Positions 42,866-55,286 of a stretch of 64,000 nt of DNA are shown here, one piece after another. Source of the DNA: Populus alba. Its lineage: Eukaryota; Streptophyta; Magnoliopsida; Malpighiales; Salicaceae. Numbering within the stretch: position 1 is the first letter of the stretch; each line of letters begins with the position of its first letter. Location: the NCBI RefSeq assembly GCF_005239225.2, contig NC_133286.1, forward strand, positions 21,962,572 through 22,026,571, in the 5' to 3' direction. Both the position numbers and the translations under genes were made by a program. The notes beneath the pieces are model-generated. The model was not told the DNA's origin. It did not search any database and worked only from the letters and a program-made list of their open reading frames with translations.

Positions 42866-43404
42866 AATCTTAGTAAAAGTGAACGTCAGCTAGAAATTTA
42901 AATGGTAGGTGCAATATAATTTTTTTTTTTTTAATTTGATTGTCTTGACATTTTCTACAAATGTTTTTTATTGATAACATTGGGTTGACAGGGTTGGCAT
43001 GTTCTTTGAATTTTGAACCTGTCTCTTTGTATAATAGTTTTTTGGAATAAAACATGCAATAAATGTATTTGAAGGAAAAAAACAATTGAAATTGAGAGAC
43101 GTGAAATCAAACGAATTAGTCATTTTCAAAAAAAAAAAGGAAAAAAATTTGAAGGCAGCCGTCGTGACATTGCCGGCCTGTAAAGTTTTAATTTGGTCGA
43201 GTTAATGATGTTTGATGCAACTTAAATAATTATGCTATTTTTAAAATAATTTTTTAGTAAGCTATTTTCTTTATAAAAATAAAACAATTGAGCATTGCGC
43301 TAGTTTGTTTTTTTTAAAGAAAAAAACTCTATTTTCCCACTTGTAAGAATGATTTCTTTCCACCACACTTCAATGGAAAGTTTTCATTTCTTCGAAGGAG
43401 AAAA

Positions 43405-43512
43405 TTAGGGGTTGTTTGGTTTTATACTGTTTCACCCAATTTTGAGAGAAAAAAAAGTTGTTTAAAATTAATTTTTTTAATGTTTTTGAATCATTTGGAT
43501 ATATTAATGTCA
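43405..43512. mobile_element. MITE-like element running into the assembly gap
   Basis: Starts aggggttgtttggttttatactg and proceeds through ttttttaatgtttttgaatcatttggatatattaatgtca, which is the middle of the same MITE family; the N run begins exactly there. Confidence 0.55.
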
Positions 43513-44012
43513 NNNNNNNNNNNNNNNNNNNNNNNNNNNNNNNNNNNNNNNNNNNNNNNNNNNNNNNNNNNNNNNNNNNNNNNNNNNNNNNNNNNNNNNN
43601 NNNNNNNNNNNNNNNNNNNNNNNNNNNNNNNNNNNNNNNNNNNNNNNNNNNNNNNNNNNNNNNNNNNNNNNNNNNNNNNNNNNNNNNNNNNNNNNNNNNN
43701 NNNNNNNNNNNNNNNNNNNNNNNNNNNNNNNNNNNNNNNNNNNNNNNNNNNNNNNNNNNNNNNNNNNNNNNNNNNNNNNNNNNNNNNNNNNNNNNNNNNN
43801 NNNNNNNNNNNNNNNNNNNNNNNNNNNNNNNNNNNNNNNNNNNNNNNNNNNNNNNNNNNNNNNNNNNNNNNNNNNNNNNNNNNNNNNNNNNNNNNNNNNN
43901 NNNNNNNNNNNNNNNNNNNNNNNNNNNNNNNNNNNNNNNNNNNNNNNNNNNNNNNNNNNNNNNNNNNNNNNNNNNNNNNNNNNNNNNNNNNNNNNNNNNN
44001 NNNNNNNNNNNN
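43513..44012. other. Assembly gap, exactly 500 N
   Basis: A round-number run of N, so probably a placeholder of unknown real size. It separates a MITE from the middle of a gypsy element, whose integrase and 3' LTR are missing here. Confidence 0.98.
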
Positions 44013-44088
44013 TTGGATTTTCCTTGCCATCATGTGCCCGTTAGCATGGGTTGATCAAATCCCCTCATGGACCTCTCTTAATGCCTTT

Positions 44089-44556
44089 CTAGCATCTGCC
44101 TCCTCCAAACACCTTAACAGGGGTACCATCAAATGATCTTTTATATAAAATCTCTCCATCTAAATAGAAGTCTATAGCCAACCTTCTCAAGGTTTTCTTA
44201 TCCGTTTTAGAAGCTCCCACCGGATATTCCTGATTCCGCACAAGATTCTTGATATCGTAATACCAAGGTTGTCCGTCCACCTCTCCTTCGACTAAACAAC
44301 AGTGCGCTGGATCATTTCTAATATCAATGTGTACCGGTTGTACCTTGCATTTGAGGTCAATGGTAGTCATAGCAGCTAGTGTGGCCAAAGCATCCGCAAA
44401 ATGGTTCCCTTCCCTTCCTAGATGGGTGAATCTAATTTCTTCAAATTCCTTTGCTAGCATGGATAGGTATTCCTGGTACGGCCTCAACTTTTCCTCTTTG
44501 GTTTGCCATTCCCCTTTGACCTGGCAGATGATCAACATTGAATCCCCATTATACAT
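44089..44556 (-). pseudogene. Gypsy second RNase H domain and connection
   Basis: Codes for DSMLIICQVKGEWQTKEEKL and, after a spacer, HLGREGNHFADALATLAAM, the C-terminal half of an RNase H of the kind added between RNase H and integrase in Tat elements. It is followed by YYDIKNLVRNQEYP and GEILYKRSFDG, which normally lead to the integrase zinc finger. Confidence 0.85.
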
Positions 44557-44731
44557 CTATCTTCTTTATCTTTAACTCCAATGCCGCTTCTAAAACCGAG
44601 TATACAAGCTTCGTACTCAGCTGTATTGTTGGTGCATTCAAAAATGTAGTTTGACCGAAACTGGGTATTGTTTCTTATTAGGAGAGATTATTACCGCCCC
44701 TGCCCCGTTACCATGTACATTTACTGCCCCG

Positions 44732-45383
44732 TCAAAAAACATGGTCCCACCAATCTGTCTTCTCTTCTTCCTTTTCTATTGACGATATATCTTCATCAGG
44801 GAAATCAAAATCCAAAGGCTCGTAATCTTCAACAGCATTATCGGCCAAATGGTCTGCAATGGCACTTCCTTTTACGGCTTTCCTTGTCATGTACACTATG
44901 TCATATTCTGCTAATAAAACCTGCCACCTTGCAATTCGACTTGAGAGAAAAGGCTTATTACAAATATACCTCAGGGGATCCAATTTTGAAATCAACCGAG
45001 TGGTATAGTATAACATGTAATGTCGCAACCTCTTTGCCGCCCACACCAATGCACAACACAGCTTTTCTATCTCCGTGTATCTGGACTCACATTCAGTGAA
45101 TTTCTTACTCAAGTAATAAATAGCTCTTTCCTTCCTTCCGGTTTCATCATGCTGACCCAATACACATTCCCATGGCTACTTCAGTTACGGTTAGATATAA
45201 TATTAGAGGTTTCCCTGATACAGGAGGCACCAGTAGAGGTGGATTTTGTAAATAGTGCTTGATTTTATTGAACGCCTCCTCACACTCCTCATTCCAGGTT
45301 CCAGGGTTCTTTTTCCTTAGTAGTCGGAATATAGGCTCGCATGTTGTTGTTAGCTGAGCTATAAATCGAGCAATGTAATTCAA
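44732..45383 (-). pseudogene. Gypsy RT connection and first RNase H
   Basis: Two frames: RLLRKKNPGTWNEECEEAFN plus PLLVPPVSGKPLILYL (45383-45147), then AIYYLSKKFTECESRYTEIE and LLAEYDIVYMTRKAVKGSAI with ADHLAD (45160-44732). These are typical of the RNase H following gypsy RT. A frame change at about 45155 separates them. Confidence 0.87.
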
Positions 45384-45568
45384 ACCTTCCTAAGAATCCT
45401 CTTACTTCTTTCTCTGTCTTAGGGATGACATAGCTGAATGGCCCTCACTTTGTCTGGATCCACCTCTATACCTCTATCGCTTACCACAAATCCCAACAGC
45501 TTGCCCGACTTAACTCCGAATGAACATTTTGCAGGATTAAGCCTTAGTTCATACTTCCCTCAAACCTC

Positions 45569-46163
45569 TCAAATAACTTCCTCAAAACTTTCCACATGAT
45601 CCTGTCCCTTTTTAGACTTGGCAATCATATCATCTACATACACCTCAATTTCTTTGTGCATCATGTCGTGGAATAGAGTCACCATTGCTCTTTGATATGT
45701 TGCACCCGCATTCTTTAACCCAAATGGCATGACCTTGTAGCAGTAGGTCCCCCAAGGTGTGATAAAAGTTGTTTTCGCCTTATCCTCGGGAGCCATTTTT
45801 ATTTTTGATTGTATCCTGAAAAACCGTCCATAAAGGAATAAGTGGAACTGTCGGGCAGCGTTATCCACTAAAACATCTATGTGTGGTAGAGGAAAATCAT
45901 CCTTAGGACTAGCTCTATTCAAATTTCGAAAAATCTACACAAACTCTAATCTTCCCTTCCTTCTTAGGCACCACAACAATGTTAGATACCCATTGCGGAT
46001 ATCTAACTACTTCTAGAAAGCCAGCATCCCATTGCTTTTCGAGTTCTGCCTTGACCTTGATCCAGACGTCCGGGTGGGCCCTCCTCAGTTTCTGCTTGAC
46101 TGGCTTATACCCTTCTTCCAACGGTATCTTGTGTTCTACAATACTTGTATCCAAACCGGGCAT
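45569..46163 (-). pseudogene. Gypsy reverse transcriptase
   Basis: First frame: VKQKLRRAHPDVWIKVKAEL, QWVSNIVVVPKKEGKIRVC (46163-45915). Second frame: ASPKDDFPLPHIDVLVD, TFITPWGTYCYKVMPFGLKN and the catalytic YVDDM with AKSK (45922-45569). A frameshift lies near 45918. The FSGYSGYNQI-type segment after HLFLYGRF is altered. Confidence 0.9.
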
Positions 46164-46229
46164 ATCTTCATATGACCAAGCAAAACATCCGAATATTCTT
46201 GTAATAGGGTGATCAGTTTTATCCTTTGT

Positions 46230-47591
46230 TCAGAAGTAATTAAGGTACCTATTTTCAACTCTTTCCTGAGCTGACCATTGCCCACATTGATAGTTTTCGA
46301 GTTCCTCGGTGGCAGGCTTCCAAGTCTGTTCCTGTTGTTCTACTAGCCTGGTGAATTCACTGATGTTGCTTTCATCCCACTCTTCTTCTTCCATAGATAT
46401 TACATGCTCGTTCAAGTTTTGGCCATTTATTCTTGAGGCTAGATGTATGTGATGTTGTAGGAGATCCGCCTTTCAGGATTCCTGAAAGCGGGAAGTGCTT
46501 GGTGTAAATGCATATATAAATAATCAATTTTTGAAAAAGTGCATGATTCTCACATTTATTCAAAGGGAAAAAGGTGGGCTCCATGACAAACATAGAAATC
46601 TAGCTGACATCATGAGCCTCGATTGTCAACTAGAGAAAATAAAGCAAGCATAAGCAAATGACAAAAACATTCTAAGGCAAACAAAGTTGGTTTACATTTT
46701 GAAAACCATTGGAGCTTCTTGGGTCACCCAATTCTGGAACTTTCGCCTTGAGCCAACTTGCGCACAAAGGTCTTGGCGGAGACTTCTTCTAGTGTATGGA
46801 TCGTCAGTTGTGGCAGCACTTCATCTTCTTTTCCCGCTATTTCTTTTCGCATCACCTTTTTCCTTCTCCTTTCCCTCCAAGGTGTTTTATGCTCATTTTT
46901 GCCAAACTCTAGACCCAGGCTTTCAGCTCCCTTATCATGTTGCACTATGTATGCAGCTCTTGGGAATGATACGCTAAGGGGAGGGATTTCCAGCTGTTCT
47001 TCTTCAAGATCTCTTCCTTTAATTCTAGCCATCCTTCTTGTCCTTCTCCGATCAGCAGCCCAACGATAATCCTCTTTGGTTAGGTTGATATCCTAGCCCA
47101 AATCTTTGATCAGCCTTTCTCTTCCTTGTCGGATTAAACCCCTTCTGGTATTCCGCAAGCGAGGTTATATCGACGTGGGACCCCACGGTTCAAGAAACAT
47201 AGACTTGCCATCCTGGCTGCTTCTGAGATCCTTGGTCTTCTCAACACGGTGTTTTCTGGTACCCAGTCAGTGTTCACGATCTCAAAAAAGCATGGATATT
47301 GTTATCCTTGCAATCCCCCGCTTCGATGAAAGGCACAGCCCCATTCTTTTCATGGCTATTGCCTCCTCAGCCCTGACGGTTACTAACATCCCATTCATGA
47401 TGTACTTCAAAACATTGGTGTAATGATGAAGCTACTGCCCCCCGCTGCGTGGATCCAAGGTCTTCCCAACAACATACTATAGGAAGGGTGAATATCCATA
47501 ACCTGAAGTGTCACTAGGAACATCTGCGGTCCCACATATAGCTCCACTTCTAAAGTTCCCAAGTATTGGCCTAGGTGAGCCATCATATGCT
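46230..47591 (-). pseudogene. Gypsy spacer between protease and RT
   Basis: Minus-strand frames with acidic and basic stretches (EEEEWDESNISEFTRLVEQQ at about 46400; RIKGRDLEEEQLEIPPLSVS at about 47020). In Ogre elements this interval often includes an intron. No family domain is recognised. Confidence 0.55.
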
Positions 47592-48194
47592 CTAGCCATC
47601 ATAGTACTTGGCTTCATATGAGATTTCATCAATCGGCATTTCCTCTAAAATGTGCTTTGGCAATACGTTCAGGGCCGAGCCATTATCGACGAGCACCTTC
47701 CCTACGAGGCAGTCTTTGCACCTAACCGTGATGTATAAAGGCTTGTTGTGTCCGGTACCTTCAGCATCAAGCTCGTCAGCCGTGAAGTAGAGGTAATCAG
47801 TTGCATGTATCCTCCCCACTAAATGCTCCATAGTTTTATGCTCAATGTCCTGGGGTACATATGCCTCATTTAATACCTTTTGCAAGGCATTTCGATGCGG
47901 CTCAGAGCTGAGTATCAAGGACATAAGGGAGATCCGAGCTGGAGTCTTTTTTAGTTGATCCACTATGCAATATTCGCTATGCTTGATCAACTTCAAAAAT
48001 TCATTTGATTCCTCTTCCGTTACTGGCTTATTAACTTCTGGTGCTTTGTCCAGATCTACCACTTCTTTACCCTTTTCCTTCCTCCATTCTTCAGGCGTAA
48101 AGCAACGACCACTTCTGGTCAAACCACTTATCTCCGTCTGGAACAAAGGAAGAGGAGCTCGAACGTTGGAGGCATACCCATAATTGTACGGCAT
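47592..48194 (-). pseudogene. Gypsy aspartic protease region
   Basis: Holds VLVDNGSALNVLPKHILEEM, the retropepsin-like D(N/S)G core with the Tat-type context, after a gag-pol linker containing SGLTRSGRCFTPEEWRKEKG. The catalytic triplet here is DNG. Confidence 0.85.
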
Positions 48195-48224
48195 GGCATT
48201 GTATTCTCTTTTGTGCAGGACGGT

Positions 48225-50006
48225 TTAACCAAGATCAGCCTTGGGGGGCCCATTAGCAGTCTGTTGAACCCTGCAAACTCCTGCCATCTGATCTTGACCT
48301 TCCGTCATACTTACTTCACACCTGCTCTCCATTGGTTCAATCCTTAATTGTCCCATCCTCAACATTTTAGCAATCTTTTTCGCAAAACTCGGTGCAATCC
48401 TCAATGTGATGTCCTTCTCTTCCATGGAACTCACAGTAGTCCCCCCTCTCCAATTGGCTTACCTCCTTCACCGCTAGAAATCCTGATTGTACTAACATGT
48501 CGTACAACCTTTTCATCGGCACCTTCAACACCTTGCATTGATTTCCCACTTCGATCATGCCTATTCCGCCACTGTTTGGAACATGTTTAGGCAATGGGTT
48601 TGAATTAACATTGGGCTTGTCTTCGAAGGATACCCATCCTAACTTAATAAGCTCCAATAACCTCTTCTTTGAATGCATAGCAGGTTTCAATCCCATGCCC
48701 AGGATTACCCCCGTGGTACTCGCAAGTCAAATCGGGCTTGTACCAAATTGGGAATGGTGGTTGTAGCGGTAGTGTAGGGATAGGAGCTACTTGCCCAATG
48801 CTTAAAAGTTTGGCATACATGTCCTTCAAAGGGCATGGGTAATGGTGGCAATTGTTCTGAGGTGTATCCTGAGTGGGGTCTTTGGTAGTGATTTTTGATA
48901 GTTTGGTTGGTTATTTGTTCGGTTAGGTGAAAAAGATTGGTTAAAGTTTATGCGTGGGGATTGAGAGGTAGGTGCTTGTGGGCTGTGGAAATTTACTTTC
49001 TTGCCTTTATATCCGCCTTCCAAATTGTTAACGTCCCCTTCTCTTTTCCTTCCCATAAAACCTTTCTTCTCTAAAGGCTCCGCTATGCGCCCTGCTTTAA
49101 TTCCTTGCTCGATTCTTTCCGCCACACGTACAACATCATAGAAATGTTGAGATGAGCTACCCATTAAATGCTCATAGTAAGGTGCCTTGAATGTATTGGC
49201 GAACAAAGTCACCATCTCCGTTTCTATCAAAGGGGGTTGCACGTGCGTGGCCTCGTCCCTCCATCTTTGTGCATAAGCCCTCACTGACTCTTGGCTTCTC
49301 TTTTCCATCGACATGAGGCTTGTTCGATCTGGAGCAATTTCCAAATTGAACTTGTATTGCTTTAGGAAAGCCTCCACTAAGTCCTTCCATTTCTTAATCT
49401 TGACATTATCCAGCCTCATGTACCAACTTAGCGCAGATCCCGATAGACTGTCTTGAAAAAAGTAGATCATTAACTTATCGTCATGAATTACTTCAGCCAT
49501 CTTGTTGCAATAAGATCGAAGGTGAGTGTTTGGGCATTCCAACCCAGTATACCTTATAAACTCTGGTATCCTAAAATCTTTTGGTACCGTGAGGTTAGGT
49601 ACCAAGCATATTTCCGACGTTCGCAGGGGGTCAAACCAATCATTTCCCTCGACTGCTCTTAACCTTTCTTCTAATGCTGATATCTTGTCATCATTCACAA
49701 AACCCGTGGACCTATTATCGGAAGGCCCCTCGGCTGTTAAATCTACAGTGATATGAGCTTGAGGGGGCTGAATGGGAATAACAGGTGTAAAGTGCTGCCC
49801 CGTTGCTGAATCTGCCCCCATATTCTGAGATACCCCCGGGACAGGGGCCGACGGTGCTCCTATAGGTGGTTGGGTAGATGTTCCCTCCCATTCTTGGCTT
49901 TTAAAAGTTGCTCAAGCAGATTGGTCAACCGGGAAACTTCATTTTTCACGGATTCCAACTCGGTCTGGTAGTGTGACTCTAACTGAGCTCTTTCTTCGTT
50001 TTCCAT
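48225..50006 (-). pseudogene. Gypsy gag
   Basis: Starts at ATG 50006-50004 (MENEERAQLESHYQTELESV). A frame change near 49895 leads to the main gag frame (49821-48826) with DWFDPLRTSEICLVPNLTVP, YFFQDSLSGSALSWYMRLDN and RWRDEATHVQPPLIETEM, the retrotransposon gag core. Two later frames carry CEYHGGNPGHGIETC and CEFHGREGHHIEDC, atypical knuckles common in this lineage. Confidence 0.88.
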
Positions 50007-50312
50007 TCTTGATCTGGACCGGGTTTGGTGGACTCTGGATGTGGGACCTATGTTTCACGATCTGGAGATGCATGCATAGATGTATGAGAAAAATGTATGA
50101 TTGTGATGGATGCATGCATGTTTTATTGTGAACGAAAAATAACCATCCCATTATAAGCATTCTCTTGTCACATTGCTTTGATAGAAGTTCTGCCTTTCGA
50201 GTCGTTTTGCTAGAATCATGTTCACCAAGAGACAGATTTTGCATAAGAAGATGGGTCAACGCCCTTTTCATTAATGCTTGGATAAAAATACATTTAAAAA
50301 AAATACAACATG

Positions 50313-52454
50313 CTAATCTCTTTCCTCCATAAACTCCTTAGCCAAAGGTAAGAAAGCAAAGCCGCGGTTCTCAATCTTCCCTAAAAAGGCATCGGTTTCG
50401 ACTAGGCTTCGGCGATAGCGAATGATGTCTCCTCCCACATTCCGTGCATTGATTCTAATAATTCGAGCATGTGCAGCAGCTTCATCCATTTTGCTCATCG
50501 GTTTTTGGTCATTTTTTCTATGAGCAACATGTTTGTTCTGTTCAAAGCAATGTTGTTGGCCGTCGATTCGATCCTTGTGCTTTTCCGTTGCTACTAGCTT
50601 CTCATCCAAATACTTCAACTTTTCGCGTTCTTTGTCGAGCTTTATCCTTGCAACTTTTATCTCACTCCTCTTGGCTGCTAACTCCGCTTTAACATCCTCG
50701 AATCCTCCCCTTTTGCTTTCCAACTCTATATATTTCTTATTCAAATCCTTATACCTCCTAATCCTATCCATTAGTTCGAATTGCATTTGCACAAATTTTT
50801 TCTTGGTAATATTTTGCACTTTCTTGGCAATCGCTAAAGTCCATCTCCATTGCTTCAAGTTCAGAACAACTTTGCATCCAATCCAAACTCAACCCTTTAA
50901 GCTCATTCTCACTCCTTTCCCTAGCAATCTTCTCCTCAACCAACTTTAACTCAAGCTTGGTTATTTTCGCATCTCTAGACTGTATTTGCTCATCTAGAAA
51001 TGTTCTCCTTTTATCCTCTTCTAACATCATTCCTTCCAACGTCGCCTTGTCCTTTCTGCTCTTGCTCAACTCTATTCTTAGTTTGTCCACTTTGCCTTCT
51101 CAATTCACTGTTAACCCTCTTTCTTTTGAGGGGTTCCTCTATGGTTTGAGGAGATTTGACTTCTACACGAGGCATGGCTGAAGCAGCTAAATCATCTTCA
51201 ATATTAACCTCTTTTCCCTTAATAGGCTCCTCTATAGCGCAAGGCATGGCTGAAGCAGCTGAGGCTCTCCATTTTACATATCCTTCGCTCACACTTGGAT
51301 CTCTCAAACCTTCTATTTCCACCAACACTAGATGCTTCCAATCTTGTTTGATGATCTCCAAAACTTCTTTTGCCATGGGATCTTTGAACAGACCAAAGAA
51401 TTGAGCAATTCCCATAGTTCTGGGAACAAACTGTATGCCCCCGAATTGTCTTACCACTAAAGTCGGAGCATAACTCACATAACCCGTAATCCCCACCAAT
51501 GGTACCCAATGCCTTTGTCCACAACTCATTAGGACCTTCGTTGTTGTTACCCATGGTGCTCTCCATTTAAAATCGCTATTAGGTAATCCTTCCAATTTAT
51601 CAACCCAACCCTGGTTGTCTAGATCTCCCCATTCTTCTTCTTCCACAATCTTTAGGGGTTTTTGAGTGAACCACCAAAAATTATTGAAAACAGGTTTCTT
51701 TGTTTCGATATGGCTCACCATCCAAATATACAACAGTTGCGTGCAGCATCTCATTGCTCCTTTTCCAGCTTTTCTACAATGGTTAAGTGTCAAAAATGTT
51801 TCGGCTAAGATAGCAACCACTGGATTGATCTGTGTGTTCTCATACTCCACATAAGCAGCGGCGGCCTCCAAGCTTACTAAACCAGTCTGACTTGGGAACA
51901 ACACAAGGCCAAATATACCTAAGGCAATCAATCTCTCTTTTTCTTACTTCTGACTCCTTTTCCAACTCTAGCATCCTCCATTTCAAACCGGTGCCATTCT
52001 TTTCCAGAAACTTTTCCAAGTTGGAGATTCTGAGCAGTTTTGACAGCTCGGGGATGATCTTGTCGGATCTCAAAGGAGAATAAATCCGATACAGGTCATT
52101 CGGAAACTCGGTCAACAATCCATATTCCTCAATCGTGGGGCACAAGTCCACGCTTCCAAAGGAGAAACATCGGTATTCTGGATCCCAAAAATGAACTAAG
52201 GCTCGCACAGCTGGGCTTAAAACTTCTACCTTTGCGATTTCCATCAAACGTCCGTATTTCCTAAAAAATGCATCTTTATCCACATTCTGAAAATGAGTCG
52301 TTAACTTGTTCACCTCATTCAATATGCAATTCAGGTTCTTGATTGGCGACATCTTCTTAGCATCGCTTCTAAGGCAGTCTCCTTCAATCAATTGTGACAG
52401 TTCAGAATTCTTTCCATACTCTATGGAAGGTTTGGTGATGGTCATTTCGTTCAC
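50313..52454 (-). pseudogene. Gypsy ORF1 upstream of gag (Tat/Ogre-specific, DUF7745-like then coiled coil)
   Basis: On the minus strand, three or four adjoining frames: a globular part (ALVHFWDPEYRCFSFGSVDL, CPTIEEYGLL, LGIFGLVLFPSQTG, about 52454-51220), then a long charged coiled coil (LRIELSKSRKDKATLEGMML, ELESKRGGFEDVKAELAAKR, 51090-50313). The first part resembles the plant 'DUF7745' proteins found as ORF1 in Ogre-like elements; its role is unknown. Frame breaks lie near 51900, 51060 and 50830. Confidence 0.75.
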
Positions 52455-52953
52455 AAATCCTGCAATTCAAAATGCATGGGGGGTTAGTCTTGTTTCGATG
52501 CAAAAGATTTATATCGGAACATACACCCTAAGGATAGGTTCTAGTTCTTTTACGTGAGACATAGGGTAGGTTTATTACTAGGTCTCTAAAAGAGGGTCTC
52601 TTGCTGTTCCAGTGATCACCCTCGTAAAGGCGATATGGAGGTCCAGCAGATAGTGGGATGGCACGTGTACCAATCACTATCAGTCTAAACACTCAGCAAA
52701 GAGTTGGGGTTTACACAAACTTAAGCCTTGACTCAAGTCATAAGGCAAGCTGCTAGTCCCCCACTTAAACTTAGAGTTACATGTGTGTGCCCTCCAAAAC
52801 ATAATAATAATAATAAAGTGATGCATGACTATGGCATGTATTATAGAATGTAAAGATATATGCTAAAGCTTTTAAACAAAACATCATAAGAAACCAATAA
52901 CATATAACATAAACAAACAAACAAAAACAAACAAATCAAGCTTAGTCCTAACA

Positions 52954-52971
52954 TCCCCAGTGGAGTCGCCA
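52954..52971 (-). other. Primer binding site of the gypsy element
   Basis: Minus strand TGGCGACTCCACTGGGGA, complementary to the 3' end of tRNA-Arg, as known for Ogre-type elements. It begins three bases after the LTR end. Confidence 0.88.
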
Positions 52972-52974
52972 TTC

Positions 52975-53960
52975 TGTCACACCCCGTACAAAAAATTTAT
53001 AAAGGCACGACATCGGCTGGCGATTTTCGTTGTGTTCTAAGGATTTGGTTCTTTGGAGTCGCCACCTAGTATTTGGTCACTAGGAACCCTAACTGGTCTT
53101 TCAGAAATTCTAAGGCAAGGGACTGGTTGCGTAAAGGGAAGGTACTAGCACCCCTAATACGCCCTACCTAAGGTAAGCTGCTTGGTGTTTGGTTTGCTCT
53201 ATAGTCTATGGTGTTGGTGTTTTCTAATCCCGTCAACTCGTAAATCGCAAGGAAAAGAGAATAAAAAGAACGAAGAAAATTTCACAATTCCTAAAAAAAA
53301 ATTACTTTTCACGGCTCGTAAACCGTGGAGAAAAAAATAATTTTGAAATATTCTCGATTGCAGCCAAAGCTTCTTTCAAACATGTGCGTTGATTTATTAC
53401 TCCCGATAATATTTTGGATGTTCGTCCTTTTAAGGATTTCTTCATCCAAACATTAGCGGTGAACAATAATCACAACTTCTCCTCCCAAAATAAGATTTTT
53501 TATAGTTTTTTTGGAATATTGGCCAATACCCTTTGGAGTTTTACAAACGGGTTGTAAAATCCACAAATGCAAAAATGATTTTTGTGTTTAAGAAATCTAT
53601 GCGAAAACACATTTTCAAAGCTTCCAATATTTTTTTTTTTTTATAAAAAGAACATTCAAAACATGCTAGTGTATTGGCCGTATGCATGAAAACAAAACAT
53701 TTTTTTTTTTTTTACGAAAACAGGTGTTTTTTAAATACTGAAATTATATCCCCATAGTATAAAAAAAACAAATCAATATATACCAAGAACAACAATATAT
53801 TTTTTTTTACTTTTCAAATTTTTTTATTTTTTTATATTTTTTTTTTTAGAAAAAAAAAAACATATATACACACACATGCATAATATAATAATATAATAAT
53901 ATAATATAATATATTAAATGGGCTGGGCCGGCCCAACATTGTTCATTCAACTTTTCTTAA
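52975..53960 (-). repeat. 5' LTR of the gypsy element, outer end uncertain
   Basis: The inner end is fixed by the primer site (minus strand ...GTGTGACA). The LTR contains ggagtcgccacctagta, cgtaaagggaaggtactagcacccc and similar words usual in Tat LTRs. The outer end cannot be placed because no second LTR is available for comparison; I set it near a GC-rich palindrome (gggctgggccggcccaac, 53920). Poly-T tracts at 53620-53860 are inside it. Confidence 0.5.
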
Positions 53961-54591
53961 ACTATAGTCTTAGATTCTATTTTATAAAATTGATCATTAA
54001 TTTAATTTCAAAATATGTAGAAACACTTTTAATTTGAAAAATCATGCAAAAGGTAAGTAAATCTCAACATATAAGTTGAATCAAGTTATCCTGTACATTT
54101 TCCTTAAAATTTATTTTTTCTTCTCTAAAAGCATAATTTTACTATCTAAACTCTTTGTTGAATTCCTGACACCCCAAACCCTTTCTTTAATTACTCAAAA
54201 CTTGTCATGTTACTCACCTTTTTTTTATCTGTGGGTTTTTAAGTAATTTTCATAAAAAAATGACAAGAGCTTTATTTTCTTTTCTTGGTTGGCTGCTTCT
54301 TTTTTTTTTTGTACTGCTGGCAGCTTATAAGGAGAGCTTTATGATTTAATAATTAATTTGGCCCTTGAAGAAATTTCTAGACACTCATTTGTGCTATTTT
54401 TATCTATTAATTGTACTTGAAAAAAAATAATTCTTATTGACCTCCAAAAATTCTGAAACTCTAACCTAAATAAAAACAATATTTTATAAGATTTCATGTA
54501 AACTTTTAACTTAATCTATGACTATATTGAAAGTTACATGTTATAGTATAAAACTAGACGAATTATGATTTTTTATCAAACTTATTAATAT
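53961..54591. other. AT-rich DNA, possibly the rest of the gypsy LTR
   Basis: No coding frame. It may belong to the LTR or to the flank. Confidence 0.4.
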
Positions 54592-54924
54592 ATTTTTCCG
54601 GTAATATTGTTGATTTTAAATCAATACTTACAGTACAATTATTTCTTAAATTTTTTTTTCATTATAATTCCTTGAAATTATTTTCTCATCCTCAGTACAT
54701 ATTTACTTCAGACTTTTCATACAATATTAATTTAATTAATCGTTTACTTTTCTAACCAAGGTTTATAACAATCTAAATTAATTAATATGCATTTAATTAA
54801 CAGTCAACGACCCTAACCTTCAAGTTGCAATACATTGAGAGTTCTAGGGTTGGATTCAAGAAAGGAACAATATCCTTGAAGGCTGAAGGAAATAAATTTT
54901 GTGTGTGTGTGCTAAGTTATATAA
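54592..54924 (+). repeat. Direct repeat ending in a TATA box, copy 1
   Basis: About 330 bases matching 56232-56544 at roughly 85-90 percent by eye: the shared words include cattataattccttg, ttcatacaatattaatttaattaatcgttta, catttaattaacagtcaac and tatccttgaaggctgaagga, and both end gtgct(a/c)agttatata. The arrangement looks like a duplicated plant promoter region. Confidence 0.8.
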
Positions 54925-55286
54925 ATTTTCAAGAAGGGACTGGGTTGTTAAAAGCAAATTTTAATTTAAAAAAATTTAAGAATCATGCCTCGATATTTTA
55001 TGAGCTTGTGAGCCAAAATCTATTTTTCATGACAAGATGAAAATTCTAAATCACTTCAATGCAACTTCTCTATGTAAAACAAATATATTAACACAAATAT
55101 ATAAAAACACAAGAGCCTGAACATCTGTAGAATCCAAGTCTCAAAATCAAGGCACATAGAAAAATTATCTTATTATCAAAAGAAAATGACCGAGAATCTA
55201 GATCATAGGCAGAATAATTTTGGAGATAAACGAAAATCAGTCCACAATTATATGGAAGTTGTGAAATAACGCAATTTTGTATACTA

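Larger units (their letters stand above)
44013..52974 (-). mobile_element. Ty3-gypsy element, Tat/Ogre type, internal region, decayed and cut by the gap
   Basis: Read on the minus strand from 52974 down: primer site, extra ORF1, gag, protease, RT, RNase H, second RNase H. The extra ORF before gag, the tRNA-Arg-type primer site and the double RNase H are known hallmarks of the Tat lineage (Ogre and relatives). Every reading frame has stops or shifts. Integrase and the 3' LTR would lie beyond 44013, in or past the assembly gap, and are not seen on its other side. Confidence 0.88.
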
